A stretch of DNA of 64,000 bases. Source: Persicaria tinctoria. Lineage: Eukaryota; Streptophyta; Magnoliopsida; Caryophyllales; Polygonaceae. Where the stretch lies: contig JBANSL010000009.1 of NCBI GenBank assembly GCA_037127255.1, positions 34,493,475-34,557,474 of the forward strand. The letters are read 5' to 3'. The position numbers and the translations under genes are program-made. Below the pieces are notes generated by a model. It was not told where the DNA came from, did not search any database, and worked only from the letters and a program-made list of their open reading frames with translations. Shown piece after piece: positions 10,748 through 22,771 of the stretch (positions are counted from its first letter, which is position 1; every line of letters starts with the position of its first letter).

Positions 10748-11242
10748 TGATAATGCATATTTCATATATGCATTATAGGTGTTTCTTATTGCAATTAGAT
10801 CGTAGTTTTGCTATTTTTTGAGTCTAGTTCCATTTATTACTTGTGAAGTATTCGAGTTCGGAATCTATGCGTTTTTAGTGTTTATTCTGCATAATTACAT
10901 TCCGACCTTGGAAGGACTTTGGGAAGAGCTTAAGAAGCATATTTTGGGAGGATATGGAGGCTAAGGAGGAGCAAGGAGGCAGGACTTTGGGAAGAGCTTA
11001 AGAAGCATGTTTTGGGAGCATATGAACGTCAGACTCTGTAGAGACGGCGCCCACCGCCCCTTTCAAGGCGCCCGTCTTAGCCCTATTTTCCGAATACACG
11101 GTTTTGGATCCGAAGACATTATTTTTACATTATTTTATTATATTTCCTAATAGGGTTTTGCAGACCTTAGAGAGACTTATTTAGGTTTTTTCAGTTTGTT
11201 CTAGAGAAGAGAGGTGGATTATTGTGAGACTATGAACACAAT

Positions 11243-11329
<87 letters not shown>

Positions 11330-12120
11330 GGCCTATGAGTTGCTAAACTCATAGTTTCGCATGTGATTTGAAGACATAGTTATTCGGATTGTGAGGATTT
11401 GATTATATTTAGTTATTCATATTCATAGTTATCATCTTGTGCTGATTGATTATATTTGTGTTCATTTCTATGATTGATCACCATGTTAGGAATTGCATCT
11501 TAGATATGAATTCGTTGTTGTTTTCTTGATAGAAAAAAAAGGTATTGATGATAATGATGTCTCTTTGTCTTTGTAGAGGATGATTTCAATTTATCTATGT
11601 TGAGGATATTCGATTAGGGCTGAGTGTGATATGCGCATATTAGTCTTAATTGTGTTGAGTCAATGTGTCAATTGGTCTTGATTACTTGAGTTCTTAATGC
11701 TATTCTTCAGTGATATTGAATATGATGAGTGAATCTATGCGGATCTCTCAAATTTAGTCAAGTAGACCTAGGAATATGAATAATTAATAGATCCATCCGG
11801 GGACCATGAATTACAATCATTGTCAGAGAATTGCAGGTGAAATATTCTTTCTACTTTGATATCGAATTACTTTGCAATCATAAATCTAGTTACTTTTACA
11901 TCTTTGCTATTTGTTACGAATCATTGCTTTGCTATAAGAGGCTTTGCTTAAAGTTATTGAATAGGAAATTGCTTCTCCCTGTGGGTTCGACACCGGACTT
12001 CATTGCTATACTAGTCGTTATTTGGTTTATCATGTGATTGGTTGCCTTATCTATTTGTTGTGTGTTTAAATTTGGATATTATTACTATTTGGCAAAGGGC
12101 GAAAGTGACAACTACGTTCG
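10748..12120 (+). mobile_element. Family A LTR, copy a
   Basis: The LTR begins TGATAATGCATATTTCATAT just after the purine tract and ends near ACGTTCGTCCCA. It contains a paired GGCGCC box (11044-11078), a long GA run and the phrase GTGGGTTCGACACCGGACTT near 11984. It aligns by eye along its whole length with the LTR at 20250-21493 and partly with 41283-42045. It has internal A sequence on its left and gag sequence on its right, so it is either shared by two joined elements or was inserted next to the gag. Confidence 0.75.
11244..11326. repeat. (GA)n microsatellite in LTR A
   Basis: An essentially uninterrupted GA run of about 41 units inside the LTR. The same position in the 20250 LTR has a much shorter run (20711-20738). 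At 41281 the run is reduced to GAGAGA at a rearrangement junction. Confidence 0.95.
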
Positions 12121-13690
12121 TCCCACACCAGCATCACAAAATCCGACAGTGTTTGCATATGAAAAACCATATCCGGCACATTATGATTTGATGCCATTTT
12201 CCCCAAGCTACCAAAGATCAAGCTTCGAGAAGTTCGATGGCCTTCACAGTTCACCCCACGAGCACCTAGCTCATTTTTATTCTGCTTGTGGTGAAACCTT
12301 AAGCGATGCCTTATTAATTAGGCAATTCGTTCAATCTTTGAAGGGATCGATATTCACTTGGTACACCCAACTTCAACCAAGGTCGATCCAATAATGGGAT
12401 GATCTACAAAGAGAATCCCTAGCACAGTTTGTGAACTCGATGATAAGAGTTTCCATTTTGGATCTCGCAAATACCTATCAAAGTTCTAATGAGCTCGCGA
12501 ACGATTTCATCTCCCGGTGGAGGAGCATAAGACTCCATTTCCATGAAAAATTGAGCGAACAAGCTTGTGTTCAAATGTGCACCAACAACCTAATACCGGA
12601 ATTAGTGGTACATGTTGGAAATGTCGAGCCTCGTTCATTTGATGAGTTGGTGTCTAAAGCATACAATGTTGAAAAACATCTAGCATGAGAATCCAAATGG
12701 CCTCAAGATAGTGAGGCTAACAAAAATGATGGCGATGAGCTACAAAATGAAGAAGAGTCTATGGCGACTTTTGCCAAACATGATCGAGAGTCCGATAATG
12801 GGAATGTTTTTAAAGCTCAATGAAAGGAGAAAGCCAAAGAGCCTGCCAAGAGACTCACCCTTCATGAAAGAAGGCAAAAGAAATATCCTTTTGACAATGA
12901 TGATGTACAAGGGATATTCGATGAATTGATGGGTGCTAAACTTTTAACACTCCCGGAGCCAAAAAGGCCAGAACAAGATGGTATGATGAGTGATCCAAAA
13001 TATTGCTCGTACCACCAACTCGTTAGTCATCCAATCAAAGATTGCTATGTCTTCAAAGACATTGTAGAGGAGATAATTAACAAAGGAGAAATTGAAATCG
13101 AGGGGGCAACATCCTCAACTCAATCAGCTTCATCAAATACCATTTCAGTAGACGTTGCAGAGTCCACTCCCTCAATCCAAATGTCTTCTCAACCAGAAAA
13201 AGCACATTCCGTTGCAATTGAAATGGGGGTAGGCCCACGGTTTCATTTCCTCTTAAAACGTTAGTGAAAGATGACACTTCAAAAGAAGAGTCCTTGACAG
13301 ACAAAGACATCGCTCAATGTTGTATGGTCTCATGGACCAATGACATGGATGAAAAGGAAACATGAGTTAAAAAGATTACTCTTCGCTCCAAGCATCAAAT
13401 CCCCTCCTAAAAATCAAGAGAGGAATCAAAGGGAAAGAAATCAAGCTTCGGTCAAACTTCAAAAACGCACAAGAAGAATAAATTTCAAGTGAAAAGGCTA
13501 AAACCCTCTTTCAAGGGTAATGCTCCACAAAAACTTGTCGATTAGGCTTTCGTCAAAAACGTCCAAATCTCATACGAAGAGGGTGTTCCAACTGCAAGTG
13601 TGATAGAGCATAGAGTGTCCGCATTTGTAAGGCTCAAGACGGCTTCAAGTGGAAATCCTAGATCTTCGGTGTTTAAAAGGCTTGATTATC
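12100..13690 (+). pseudogene. Tat-like Ty3/gypsy gag remnant
   Basis: A single main frame from about 12100 to 13235 matches the retrotransposon gag domain: FEKFDG, then LIRQFVQSLKGSIFTWYTQL, then NDFISRWRSIRLHFHEKL and PRSFDELVSKAYNVEKHLA. Further on is a Cys/His stretch, YCSYHQLVSHPIKDCYVFKD, near 13000. This is the knuckle-like signature of plant Tat-group gag in place of a CCHC box. In-frame stops lie near 12393, 12687 and 12822. A frameshift near 13235 leads into a downstream segment and a later SSVFKRLDYLP stretch. Gag would form the particle coat and bind RNA, but this copy is dead. No protease, RT or integrase follows; family H LTR sequence follows instead. Confidence 0.8.
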
Positions 13691-13961
13691 TCCCAAGAGA
13701 TACGTAGGCAACCCGCTAAAATTCGGGTGCAGCCCAAATCACCAAAACCACTCAAATCTTGGTATCAATACAACTTCGAATAAGGAGGATAACCAAAAGG
13801 GCTCAAACTCAAATATTAAAAATTAAATAAAATGTGTTGTAAAATTATTTGCGCATTGTTGTTCAACATATTTTTAGCACGCCCAGTGGGACCATTTTTG
13901 TCTTTTCATCTCTTAGTTGTATTTATACTAATACATGATTATATCTTTTTGAAAGGTACAA
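13680..13961 (+). mobile_element. Family H: LTR end and leader with putative PBS
   Basis: The last 190 bp of an LTR (AAGAGATACGTAGGCAACCC through CATTGTTGTTCAACA, ending near 13874) match the end of the LTR at 18613-19757. Immediately downstream is TAGCACGCCCAGTGGGACC (about 13876-13896), which resembles a leader or primer-site region I know from plant Tat-like elements. Joining of the truncated LTR to gag at about 13680 indicates an earlier rearrangement. Confidence 0.6.
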
Positions 13962-14671
13962 ATGGCACAAAAAACAATTGTTACCTTCAACGAGCTTCCA
14001 GCAACCTTCATCATCAAAGGAGGCCACTGGATTAGAAAACGATCATTTGAAGCTCAGTTTGACATTACTCGGGAGTCAATGTCTACAATGATCCCGATCA
14101 ACAACATCTTTGGGGCTCTTCAAGCTCCGAAGGATAAGACCATCGCCAAGTGGGTGTCAAAGTCTCTCGCAACGCTTTCAAGGGAAGGAGGCATGAAGTC
14201 TAAAGCACTTCCAAGCCATGGGGGCAAGAAGCTCAAGATCATCCAACTAGGCGGTAACAAATTCAACAACCAACCCATATGTAACAAGCTCAAAATGCAG
14301 GAGGGTGGTTACGATGGCACAAAGCCCATTAATGAAGTAGCTCGAAGGCCCATCATTCGTATCGTCAAAAAGAATGAGGGCTCAATCCCTGTTTCCGCAC
14401 CATCCGTCTCTATTGCCAAGAAGGCAAACAAATTCATGAAAAGAAGGGGACTCAAGTGCAGATCTCAGCGTGGCAAGCAAAGACCTCTTCTTGTGCTAAC
14501 TCGTTCACTAACATTAGAACAAGCATGTGCAACTCTTGCAAAATATCTCCTTAAATCGCAGGGGGGGGGGGGGCAAAAGAAATTCCCCTAGTTGCTTCTC
14601 CGAGAGAGATCCTCATTGGATCTATGCCTATCTATCCGAGAGAGGTTGTACAAGTCAACATGACCTCATGA
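13962..14671 (+). pseudogene. Unrecognised leader ORF of family H, frameshifted
   Basis: An ATG at 13962 lies 90 bp after the putative primer site and opens a 209-aa frame (MAQKTIVTFNELPATFIIKG, then a basic, Lys/Arg-rich second half). At 14563-14574 there is a run of 12 G. Right after it, a different frame looks coding (EIPLVASPREILIGSMPIYP, then REVVQVN) and stops at 14669. The simplest reading is a slippage frameshift at the G run. Ogre/Tat elements can carry an extra ORF of unknown function upstream of gag; the position fits, but I do not recognise the sequence. It has no visible membrane segment or zinc motif. Confidence 0.5.
14563..14574. repeat. Poly-G run
   Basis: Twelve consecutive G residues at the apparent frameshift point of the H leader ORF. 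Homopolymer slippage, or a sequencing error here, would explain the frame change. Confidence 0.85.
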
Positions 14672-14851
14672 TGCGGGACCATCCAAGACAACTTCGGACA
14701 CATCTATAATTGGGGATGGATCTATGATTCGAGCTCGTGAGAACGATATCATCCTCAAGAGGAAGAAGAAGGCTCCCCCATGGGAGAAGATCCAAAGTGC
14801 AAGCTTGATGGTCATTCGTTTTTAGATTCGTTCAACCATTTGACAGTTTTT

Positions 14852-16060
14852 TGATGTCTCAGTAAAATGAGTCGTACGGATTCAATATTAATCGGATTGG
14901 ATGGTATCATACCTTGACGGAACGAGGACGAAGAGATATACAAAATTTATGTTGAAGGTTTTTCCAGATTCGACCTAGAGCTTGGCTGAAAATCACATTA
15001 TTTGAAGTTGTCACGGTTTTGACGGGAATTTGTTAAGTGTTAGAACTTTTTTTTATTGCTATTTTTAGAGACCTTATTTACTTAAGTTATTTTTAGTATT
15101 TTAGGGATTTACGTTAATTTCTATTTTATTTATTATTTTTATCTTAAATCAGCCCTAGGTTATAAGAAGGGTTGATTCCTCCATTGTAACTGGGACGCCT
15201 CTTTGAAATAGAAAAATACAGTTTGTGTGAAACACGCCTGTGAGAAAGTCAATCGATTCGTAGCGTTGCTCATCGATTGCAAATTGGTTTTAGATCTTGC
15301 TTGGTTTGCTTTGAGTTCATCAACCTCGCGAGGGATCCTGGTAATCACAAGCCCCCTCCTTGTGCCTCCAAGTTGTCCGCTTGGTTGTGTAAGGATGTAG
15401 AGGTCGGCTTTGTAGTCGTTGATATTTGGTTCCTACCCTCTTAGGAGACCTGGGGTCTCTATCTCGTTCTATCTTAGTTCGAATCACCCAATCTATCGGT
15501 CTTTCATTACTTTTGTCGAGTCATAGTTGCTGCGTTTGTTTGTCTTTGTGTCGATATCGAGTCTTAGTTTGGAGTTCTTGAGTCTTTTGCTTCCGTTCTT
15601 GTCTTTGAGTCTTCATTGTCGAAGATTGGGTTATCCTACGGCTAACCCCGTATCAAATTGGGATCAGAGCTTTGGTTTCCGACATCAAGATTGAGTCTTT
15701 TCTTTTCCTAAACATAAAAACCACAAAAATAGAGTCAGTTCTTGTTTTGGTCTTTTACTTCTTGTTCTTTATTTGATTATTGCACTAATCTTGTTTTTTT
15801 GTGATTGTTGTGGTTGCATAAGCCTAAACACATGCCCAGCCGAGACCGTGGAGTCGACCAAAGGTGCACACAACCCCCGTATCAAATTGGCATCAGAGCT
15901 TTGGTTTCCGACATCAAAGTTGTGTCTTTTGTTTCCCTAAACACAAAACCTACAAAAATAGAGTCTTTCTCGTTCTTGGTTTCTTACTTCTTGAATTTTT
16001 GAATTTGATTGCTACTAACCCTTGTTTGTGATTATTGTGGTTGCCTTTAGCCCGAAACAC
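14852..16060 (+). mobile_element. Element G: LTR, PBS and duplicated leader
   Basis: A putative LTR starts around TGATGTCTCAG (14852) and ends CCCCGTATCA near 15655. It is followed by TTGGGATCAGAGC (15658-15670), a one-base variant of the initiator-Met primer site TTGGTATCAGAGC used by many copia and chromovirus elements. The region from the PBS onward is repeated 239 bp later with TTGGCATCAGAGC at 15897-15909, again followed by TTTGGTTTCCGACATCAAAG. No gag or pol follows. The left LTR boundary is approximate. The element is a fragment, perhaps a chromovirus judging from LTR style and PBS. Confidence 0.55.
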
Positions 16061-16639
16061 TACTAAGTCGTGTCCCACAGTAGCATTGCTGAAGCGAATT
16101 GTGCTTGATCAGCCGATACCATTTGATTGAAACATATTCCTATTCGGCAGACATTCAAAACCATGTCGGCAGCCTCCAAAGAGGTTTTCCTAACCTTATT
16201 TTTTCCTATCTTGTTATATCTATTTAGCCTTAATAAATTTCTGATTTTTTTTGTGGTAGATATATTCCATACTATCTATCATAAATTATAAAAGGTCTTG
16301 GATAGATATACTTACCAAATTAGCCAAACCATCACCGATATATATATTTCATTAGGGCTACATAAATTTTATTTTTCTTTCACCATAATTTAAATTTTCA
16401 AGAGTCATTTTATTTCATAGATAGTTTCTTGCATTAGTGGGAAAAAAAAAAGTCCGATATTTCAAAAAAAAATATTACATTCAAAGCTTAGTCCTAGGAG
16501 GATAAAATTCACTAGGGGCAAAGTAAGCATTAGTGGATTTTTACTTCTTTTGGATTTTTTTTTAATCCCTACCTTGCAACTACAACGTCCTTGCTAAGGG
16601 TTTGAATAAAAAAGAAGTAAAAATCCAAGTTTTTCTTTC
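16061..16639. other. Unassigned AT-rich sequence
   Basis: No gene is seen. A short phrase near 16490-16535 (GATAAAATTCACTAGGGGCA) resembles one near 9995 in the family A internal region, so part of it may be family A debris. Confidence 0.35.
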
Positions 16640-18612
16640 TTTTCCTTCATTTTCTTTTCCTATTTTTGTGTGTCGAGTACCGCAGAGGCCATACCGACCC
16701 CATAACGACCCCCAACCTCGTTACAACTTCCGTCGAGTCTGATTTGGTCGATCTCGACCACAGTTCCTCGAGATCGACAAGACAGAAACTGAAGATCGAC
16801 GAAAACAGAAGAAAGCCAACTCGACCTAGACCAAGTCCTACTCGACCTCGACAAGACACTACTCGAGGTCGACAAAGGCTCATCTATGTCGAGTACAGTA
16901 AAAGACAGAAACTTTAAAAGGGAAAATTTTCGAACCAAAACTCAGAATTTCGACAGAAATAAATCAATATAATAAAAGACTCCCAAGGCCAGGGTTTCAA
17001 CACCACAACGATAACCATGCAAAGTAACACATAAAGGCACAAAAGATCATGCTCTCCATCAAATAACTGTCATCATTAACAAATAGGCATATAGAGGCTT
17101 TCGCATAAACCCTAATTATTACTAACCCTTTTCACATAATTAATCCAAGTTGCATTAAGATCACTTTCGCTTCAATAACACAAACAAGGATCACCTTCAA
17201 CTCTCGCAAAAGAATCATGCTCATAGGGATAGAAGATGAATCGCACAAAAAGATCTGACCTTTATCGCATCGCCTCACATGGCCACAGTCGGGCTCACCC
17301 CAGCCCCAGAAGTGGGTGGACGACTCACGCCTCATCGCAATAACAGACATTGATGTATAAAAAGAAACTTGCATTAACTATATTCAAAAGCCTTTTACAA
17401 TCCTGGCAATCAACTTTCGCAGAAAGCCAAAACCCTCAAAACCTTAGAACTCCTAAACTTCTCTACTAGAATTGAATTGTGTGTGACTTGGAATTAGATG
17501 AATAAAACTGAGCCCCCTAGGGCTTTATTTATAGCATTCATTCCCTAGCTATTCTAGGAAAGAAGATATCTATCTATATCTAAAACTTTATCTAAATTGC
17601 TGAAAGATAAATAAAAGACATAATGGAATTAAATCTAAAATAGAAAAAGATAAAACTAAATAGGTAAGTCTTCATGTCTTGATAGATCTTGTCTCCATGA
17701 TGATAGAACTTGATGGAATCGGATAGAATCTTCCGCCTTCGCGCCCAAGGAATGCAAAACCGAGTAGGATTCGTCAAGCCGCGTCGAACAGCTTCTGGAA
17801 GCTTCGTCGACCTCGACAAGGCTCTTGTCGACCTCGAGTAGGGATGATCGTCGACTGGGTCTTCTCGGGTAGATCTCCTCGATGTGGCTCGGACAAGGCT
17901 CCTTAGGTGCTCGTCGATCTCGACAAGACCTAGTCGACTTCGAGTAACGTGGCTTGCCGACTAGGTCTTCTCGAGTGACTCTGCTCGATGGACTCCGGAT
18001 CTGGACTCTGGCGCTCGTCGACCTCGACAAAAGGTCCTCGAGATCGACAAGAGTGGTGTCCTTCCTTTCCGCTTCCGCGAGTTGCCTCTTCCGCTGGCAG
18101 CGAAGTTTTCCGCGGCAGCGAGTGGTCCGCTGCAGCGAGTCGAGTCGCTGGCAGCGAGTGCTCCTGGTCGTCCTCGGCTTCTCTCCTTGTCGACTCCGGG
18201 TGTGGCGTTGGGGCTTTCTTGATCTCGACCAGTGGTCCTCGAGATCGAGTAGGGTCCGGAGCTCGGGTTGGTCTGGCTCTCGATCAGGCTCTGCTCGACC
18301 AAGTTGTGCTCGGACATGCTCGTCTATGTCGAGTAGGCCTACTCGAGATCGAGTAGCCTTGACCTTCAGCTTGGTTCCGCTGCTTTGACCTTGGACTTCT
18401 ATAGTGGTTTTCCGAGCTTTTCCGACCTTCTGTAGAATTGCTGTAAAATGCCTCGATTTCTGCGAATTAAACAGAAACTGGTGTAGATTCCATAGTTTGG
18501 CAAATAAACATAAACTATATAGATTATGTACTATCTTAACCCAAATGAATGCAATGTATACAGAAATCGATATAAAAGTTACTGTAAAACATGGCAGATT
18601 CAGCTCACAACA
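16640..18612 (-). mobile_element. Family E LTR, reverse orientation
   Basis: Read on the minus strand from 18612, it starts TGTTGTGAGCTGAATCTGCC and continues like the E LTRs at 56789 and 63670 (CCATGTTTTACA, TATATCGATTTCTG, TGCATTCATTTGGGTT). It contains many GTCGAGATCGAC/CTCGAGATCGAC motifs, a TATAAATAAAGCCC promoter-like box (RC near 17525-17540) and the GCGAAAGCCTCTATA stretch. The reading frames rich in Arg/Ser (17650-18390) are repeats, not genes. The right edge interrupts family H sequence; the left edge is approximate. Confidence 0.65.
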
Positions 18613-19757
18613 TCGGGTTCAATCATCAAACCACAAAATTGAATTGCTTCTTTAAAAAGAACGACGTAAAGACTTGATACTCTTCTATGAGTTACATAGG
18701 AAATCTGGTATCAAATTCAATATATATCGGATTCAGTCGCCCGTCTCAAATTAAATCAAATTTTTCCTTTAAAACGAACTACGAGTGATTTGATCCCGTT
18801 CAAACGGGTACATAGGTAGATCGACATAAAGCTTAATCTTGTTGGGTACAATCGCCAATTCAAAAAAAAAATCAAATCGGTTCTTTAGGTAGAACTATGT
18901 AAGGACTTGACGCCTCATATCGGCTACGTATGTAAACCGATATTAAATTCTAAAAATATATCAAGTACAGTCGTCAACCTCTAAATTCCCTTTAAATGAA
19001 TATGAGGTCAAAACCAAATAAATTAAATTGCTCTCGTTTAGCAATATGAGTGATTTGATTCTTTTTCAAGAGATACGTAGGAAACTTGATACAAAGCTAA
19101 AGCTCATCGGGTTCAACCACACGGTCCTCAAACGATCAAAAGATCAAAACCAAATTAAATTTGTTCTTCTTTCGAACTACGATGACTTGATTCCAGTCGT
19201 CAACCTCTTCCAAAAGATACGTAGGAAACTTGATACAAAGCATCCGATCGTCGATTTTGGTCACGATCAAAAATCAAAATCAAATTCCACCATCCCGAAA
19301 TTGACCTTTAAGTGAATTCTCAAATCAAAACAAATCAAAACAAATAAAAATCCACATTAAAGTCAAATCGTTTTCTATGGAAATGATAGGCGGGTTACTT
19401 GAGTTACCCTTCCGAGAAGGTAGGCCCAGGTTACTCAGATAGAGTGTTGTTCGAGCTACCCTTCATAGAAGGTGGGCTTGAACTTCATCCTATGATGCAT
19501 ACAAGAAAACGAAACCAAATCCAAATCAAACCAAACAAAAAATCCAAAACACTCTAAACTACGTATGGCTTGATTCTCTTTCAAGAGATACGTAGGCAAC
19601 CCACTAAATTTTGGGTGCAGCCCAAATCACCAAAACCATCCAAATCTTGGTATCGATACAAGTTCGAATCAAGAGGATAACCAAAAGGGGTCGAACTCAA
19701 ATATTAAAAATCAAATAAATTGTGTTGTACAATTATTTGCGCATTTTTGTCCAACAA
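18613..19757 (+). mobile_element. Family H LTR with internal tandem units
   Basis: Four or five diverged units of roughly 110-150 bp repeat the phrases GAACTACGAGTGATTTGAT, AAGAGATACGTAGGAAACTT and CATCGGGTTCAACCAC. They are followed by a pair of TTACCCTTCCGAGAAGGTAGGC-like hairpins (near 19408 and 19462) and the terminal section shared with 13680-13874, ending TTGTCCAACA at 19757. Sequence to the right is family A internal, so H is nested in A. The E LTR at 16640-18612 interrupts this H sequence on the left. Confidence 0.65.
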
Positions 19758-20706
19758 TATGTGAGATGATATGTGAGTTGTTATGAGATTTTTTTAGTTG
19801 AGATGATGATTTTTGGAGTTGAAATGATGATATTGAGAGATTTTGTGCATTTGTGAGCTTGATGTTGTTGAGTTGGTTTGTGTTATGTTGGGAGTTGTTG
19901 GAATCTTCTTTTCCCGGAATTTACAGCACCACGTGACCAAATACAATTCTTTGCCCTTATGTTTCTACCAAGCCCCATTATAACCCCTTCGAATGGAATC
20001 TTTTATGAAGGTTTTCATTGAGCGAAAGTCCTCTTGATGTCCTTATTTTTGCATTGATCTATCCGGTGGAGATTTTGTGATATAAATGCCAATATTTGAG
20101 TTGATGCTTGTATATGGAATTGAGGTGAGTGTATGCTTAAAACCTAAACACATGATAGTGAGAGATACACATTTTATCCTTGGTAAGGTTGCATATTTGA
20201 GCATGCAAGGGGTTTAATCCCATATATACATGTTAAGTGTAGAGGGATTTGATAATGCATATTTCATATAGGCATTATAGGTATTTCTTATTGCAATTAG
20301 TTAGTGGTTTTTCTAAGTGTTCGAGTTCATAATCTACGCCTTTTTAGTGTTTATTCTATAGAATTACATTCCGACCGTGAATGGGCTTTGGAAGAGCTTA
20401 AGAGACATGTTTTGGAGCATATGGAGGCTAAGGAGGAAGCTAAAGAGAAGCAAGGAAGCACGAAATTGGAGATTATTGAAGTCATTTGAGTAAAGTCGGT
20501 CCCTACATAGGCGGTGCCCGCCACCCTTTGCACGGCGCCCGCCGTTGGCCGGTTTCCAGCGTTTGCGATTGTGGATCCGAAGACAATATTTCCTATTATT
20601 TTATTCCTATTTCCACTAGGGTTTGGTCGACTCTTTGAGAGTCTTTATTAAGTTATTTCAGTTTATTCTAGAGAGGAGAGGATTATTATGAGACTATGAA
20701 CACAAT

Positions 20707-20742
<36 letters not shown>

Positions 20743-21493
20743 GCCTATGAGTTGCTAAACTCATAGTTTCGCCTATGATTCGAAGACATGGTTGTTTGGA
20801 TTGTGAGGATTTGATTCTATTTAGTTATTCATATTCATAGTTATCATCTTGTGCTTATTGATTATATTTGTGTTCCGTTCTATGATTGATCATCATGTTA
20901 GAAATTGCATCTTAGCTATGAATTTGTTGTTGTTTTCTTGATAGCAAACAAAGGTATTGAGATAGTAATGTTTCTTTGTGTTTATAGTGGATGATTTCAA
21001 TTGATCTTTGTTGAGGATATTCGATTAGGGCTGAGTTTGGTTTGTGCCTATTAGTCTTAATATTATTGAATCAATAAGCCAATTGTTCTCTACGGATGAG
21101 TGAATCTCTGCGGATCTCTCAACTTTAGTAAAGTAGACCTATGAATATGAGTAATTGATAGATCAATCTGAGAACCATGAATTTCAACCATTGTCAGAGA
21201 ATTACACGTGAAATGTTCTTTCTACTTTGATATCAATCTACTTTGCAATCATAAATCTGGTTACTTTTACATTCTAGTTATTTGCTACAAATCATTGGTT
21301 TGACATAAGAGTTCTTGCTTAGAGTTATTGAATAGGAAATCGCTTCTACCTGTGGGTTCGACACCGGACTTCATCGCTATACTAGTAGTTATTTGGTTTA
21401 TCAAGTGATTGATTGCCTAATCTATTGGTTTTGTGTTTGAGTTTGGATAAAATTATTATTTGATAAAGGGCAAAAGTGCCAACGATGTTCGTC
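19758..21493 (+). mobile_element. Family A 3' internal end and LTR, copy b
   Basis: 19758-20249 repeats the 3' internal landmarks of family A (CCAAGCCCCATTATAACCCC, then CGAATGGAATC). It lacks the TGCTTGAGGACAAGCA hairpin and instead reads GTTAAGTGTAGAGGGATT before the LTR. The LTR starts TGATAATGCATATTTCATAT at 20250, contains a paired GGCGCC box (about 20510-20550) and a short GA run (20711-20738), and ends near GATGTTCGTC at 21493. It has a private deletion near 21083 (CCAATTGTTCTCTACGGATGAG) relative to copy a; the same deletion occurs in the copy at 41283. Confidence 0.7.
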
Positions 21494-22771
21494 CTGCATC
21501 AGCTATGATAATGCATATTTTATTTGGTCATTTATACGTGGTCATAGGTACATTAGAACGTCATATTGTGTGTTTAATAAGCTTATTCATATTCTTGGTC
21601 ATTTGGTATTCGAAGTGCGGAATCTACGGTTTCTAGTGTTTATTTGTAGGTTATAAGATCCGGCCTAGAAACCCCATCTTTAAGGTTCTCAGAAGAAGAG
21701 CTAAGGAACAAGAGCGGAAATAGCGAACATGGAGAAACCCCATCTTTAAGGTTCTCAGAAGTTGGAATTAGTTTCTGACGTCTTCATAAGAATCGTATTG
21801 CTTGGAAAGAGCTTTCCAACGCATATTCATATGCATCAATCAGAAAAAGGATGACTCCAGAATGTGCATTACAAGTTCAATCTTCCGAAGCTGTCAGCAC
21901 TGTAGGAAAGGCGCCAGCCGCCCTTTCCACGGCGCCTGCCGCCTCGTCAGATCCTGGATTTATGATACGCGACCCAATCTATCTTTATGGAAACCCTTAT
22001 CTATCTTTCCTAGGGTTTAGGCCGACACCTTTGAGCCCTATATTAGTCATACTTCCAGCATTCAATCAATCAATTAACATTCTATTCCCCATAAACTCAA
22101 AGGGAGATGAGAGGATTTAAGTTTTATGCTTGCCTAGAATTCTTTTAGTTTTGCTATGATTCAAGACTTGGTTAATTGACTGTGAGAGTTGATTTCTATA
22201 TTATTCATGAGTTTATTTATCATCTTGTTCTTCATCTTATATTTGTGTTCCTTTCCATGAATCTGTTGTTGGTTTCTCGATAGCAAACGAAGTCAATGAT
22301 TTAGTGATATTTGTATTCCTTTGTAGTGAATGATAACAATTGATCTATGATGTGTAGATTCGATTAGGGTTGAGTTTAGTTTGCGCCTATCTGTCTTAAT
22401 TGCATTGAATCAATGTGCCAATTTGTTTAAGTACTTGAGTTCTTGATATCAACTCAAGGATCAAGCAATCAACCAATGTTGCGAATTGTATGCGAAACCA
22501 TACGCTCTATTCTTCTATCTTTGATTCGCTCTTGCTAACATCTTTATCATAAGTTTATTCGCTTTTTCTTCCTTCCTTCGTGTTCGTATTCTATCGTCAG
22601 GGTCATAATTGGTAAACACATATTGCATTGAAGTACTTGTTTCTCTGTGGGTTCTACCCCTTACTTATCCGCTATACTAGGTTGCTGGTTTAGTTTATTT
22701 GTTTAGGTTATTTCTTTGGCGAGGTGAAATCTAACGACGTTTCCCCTTCCGTCAAAAGTGGTGTCGTTGCC

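Noticed and set aside
12038..12120. Extending the gag ORF start to 12038
   Set aside because: The first part of that frame is the end of an A LTR, as alignment with 21400-21490 and 41950-42045 shows.
17650..18390. Overlapping 118-144-aa frames rich in Arg, Ser and Asp
   Set aside because: They arise on both strands from GTCGAGATCGAC repeats in an E LTR. No domain, and the same pattern appears in every C/E LTR.
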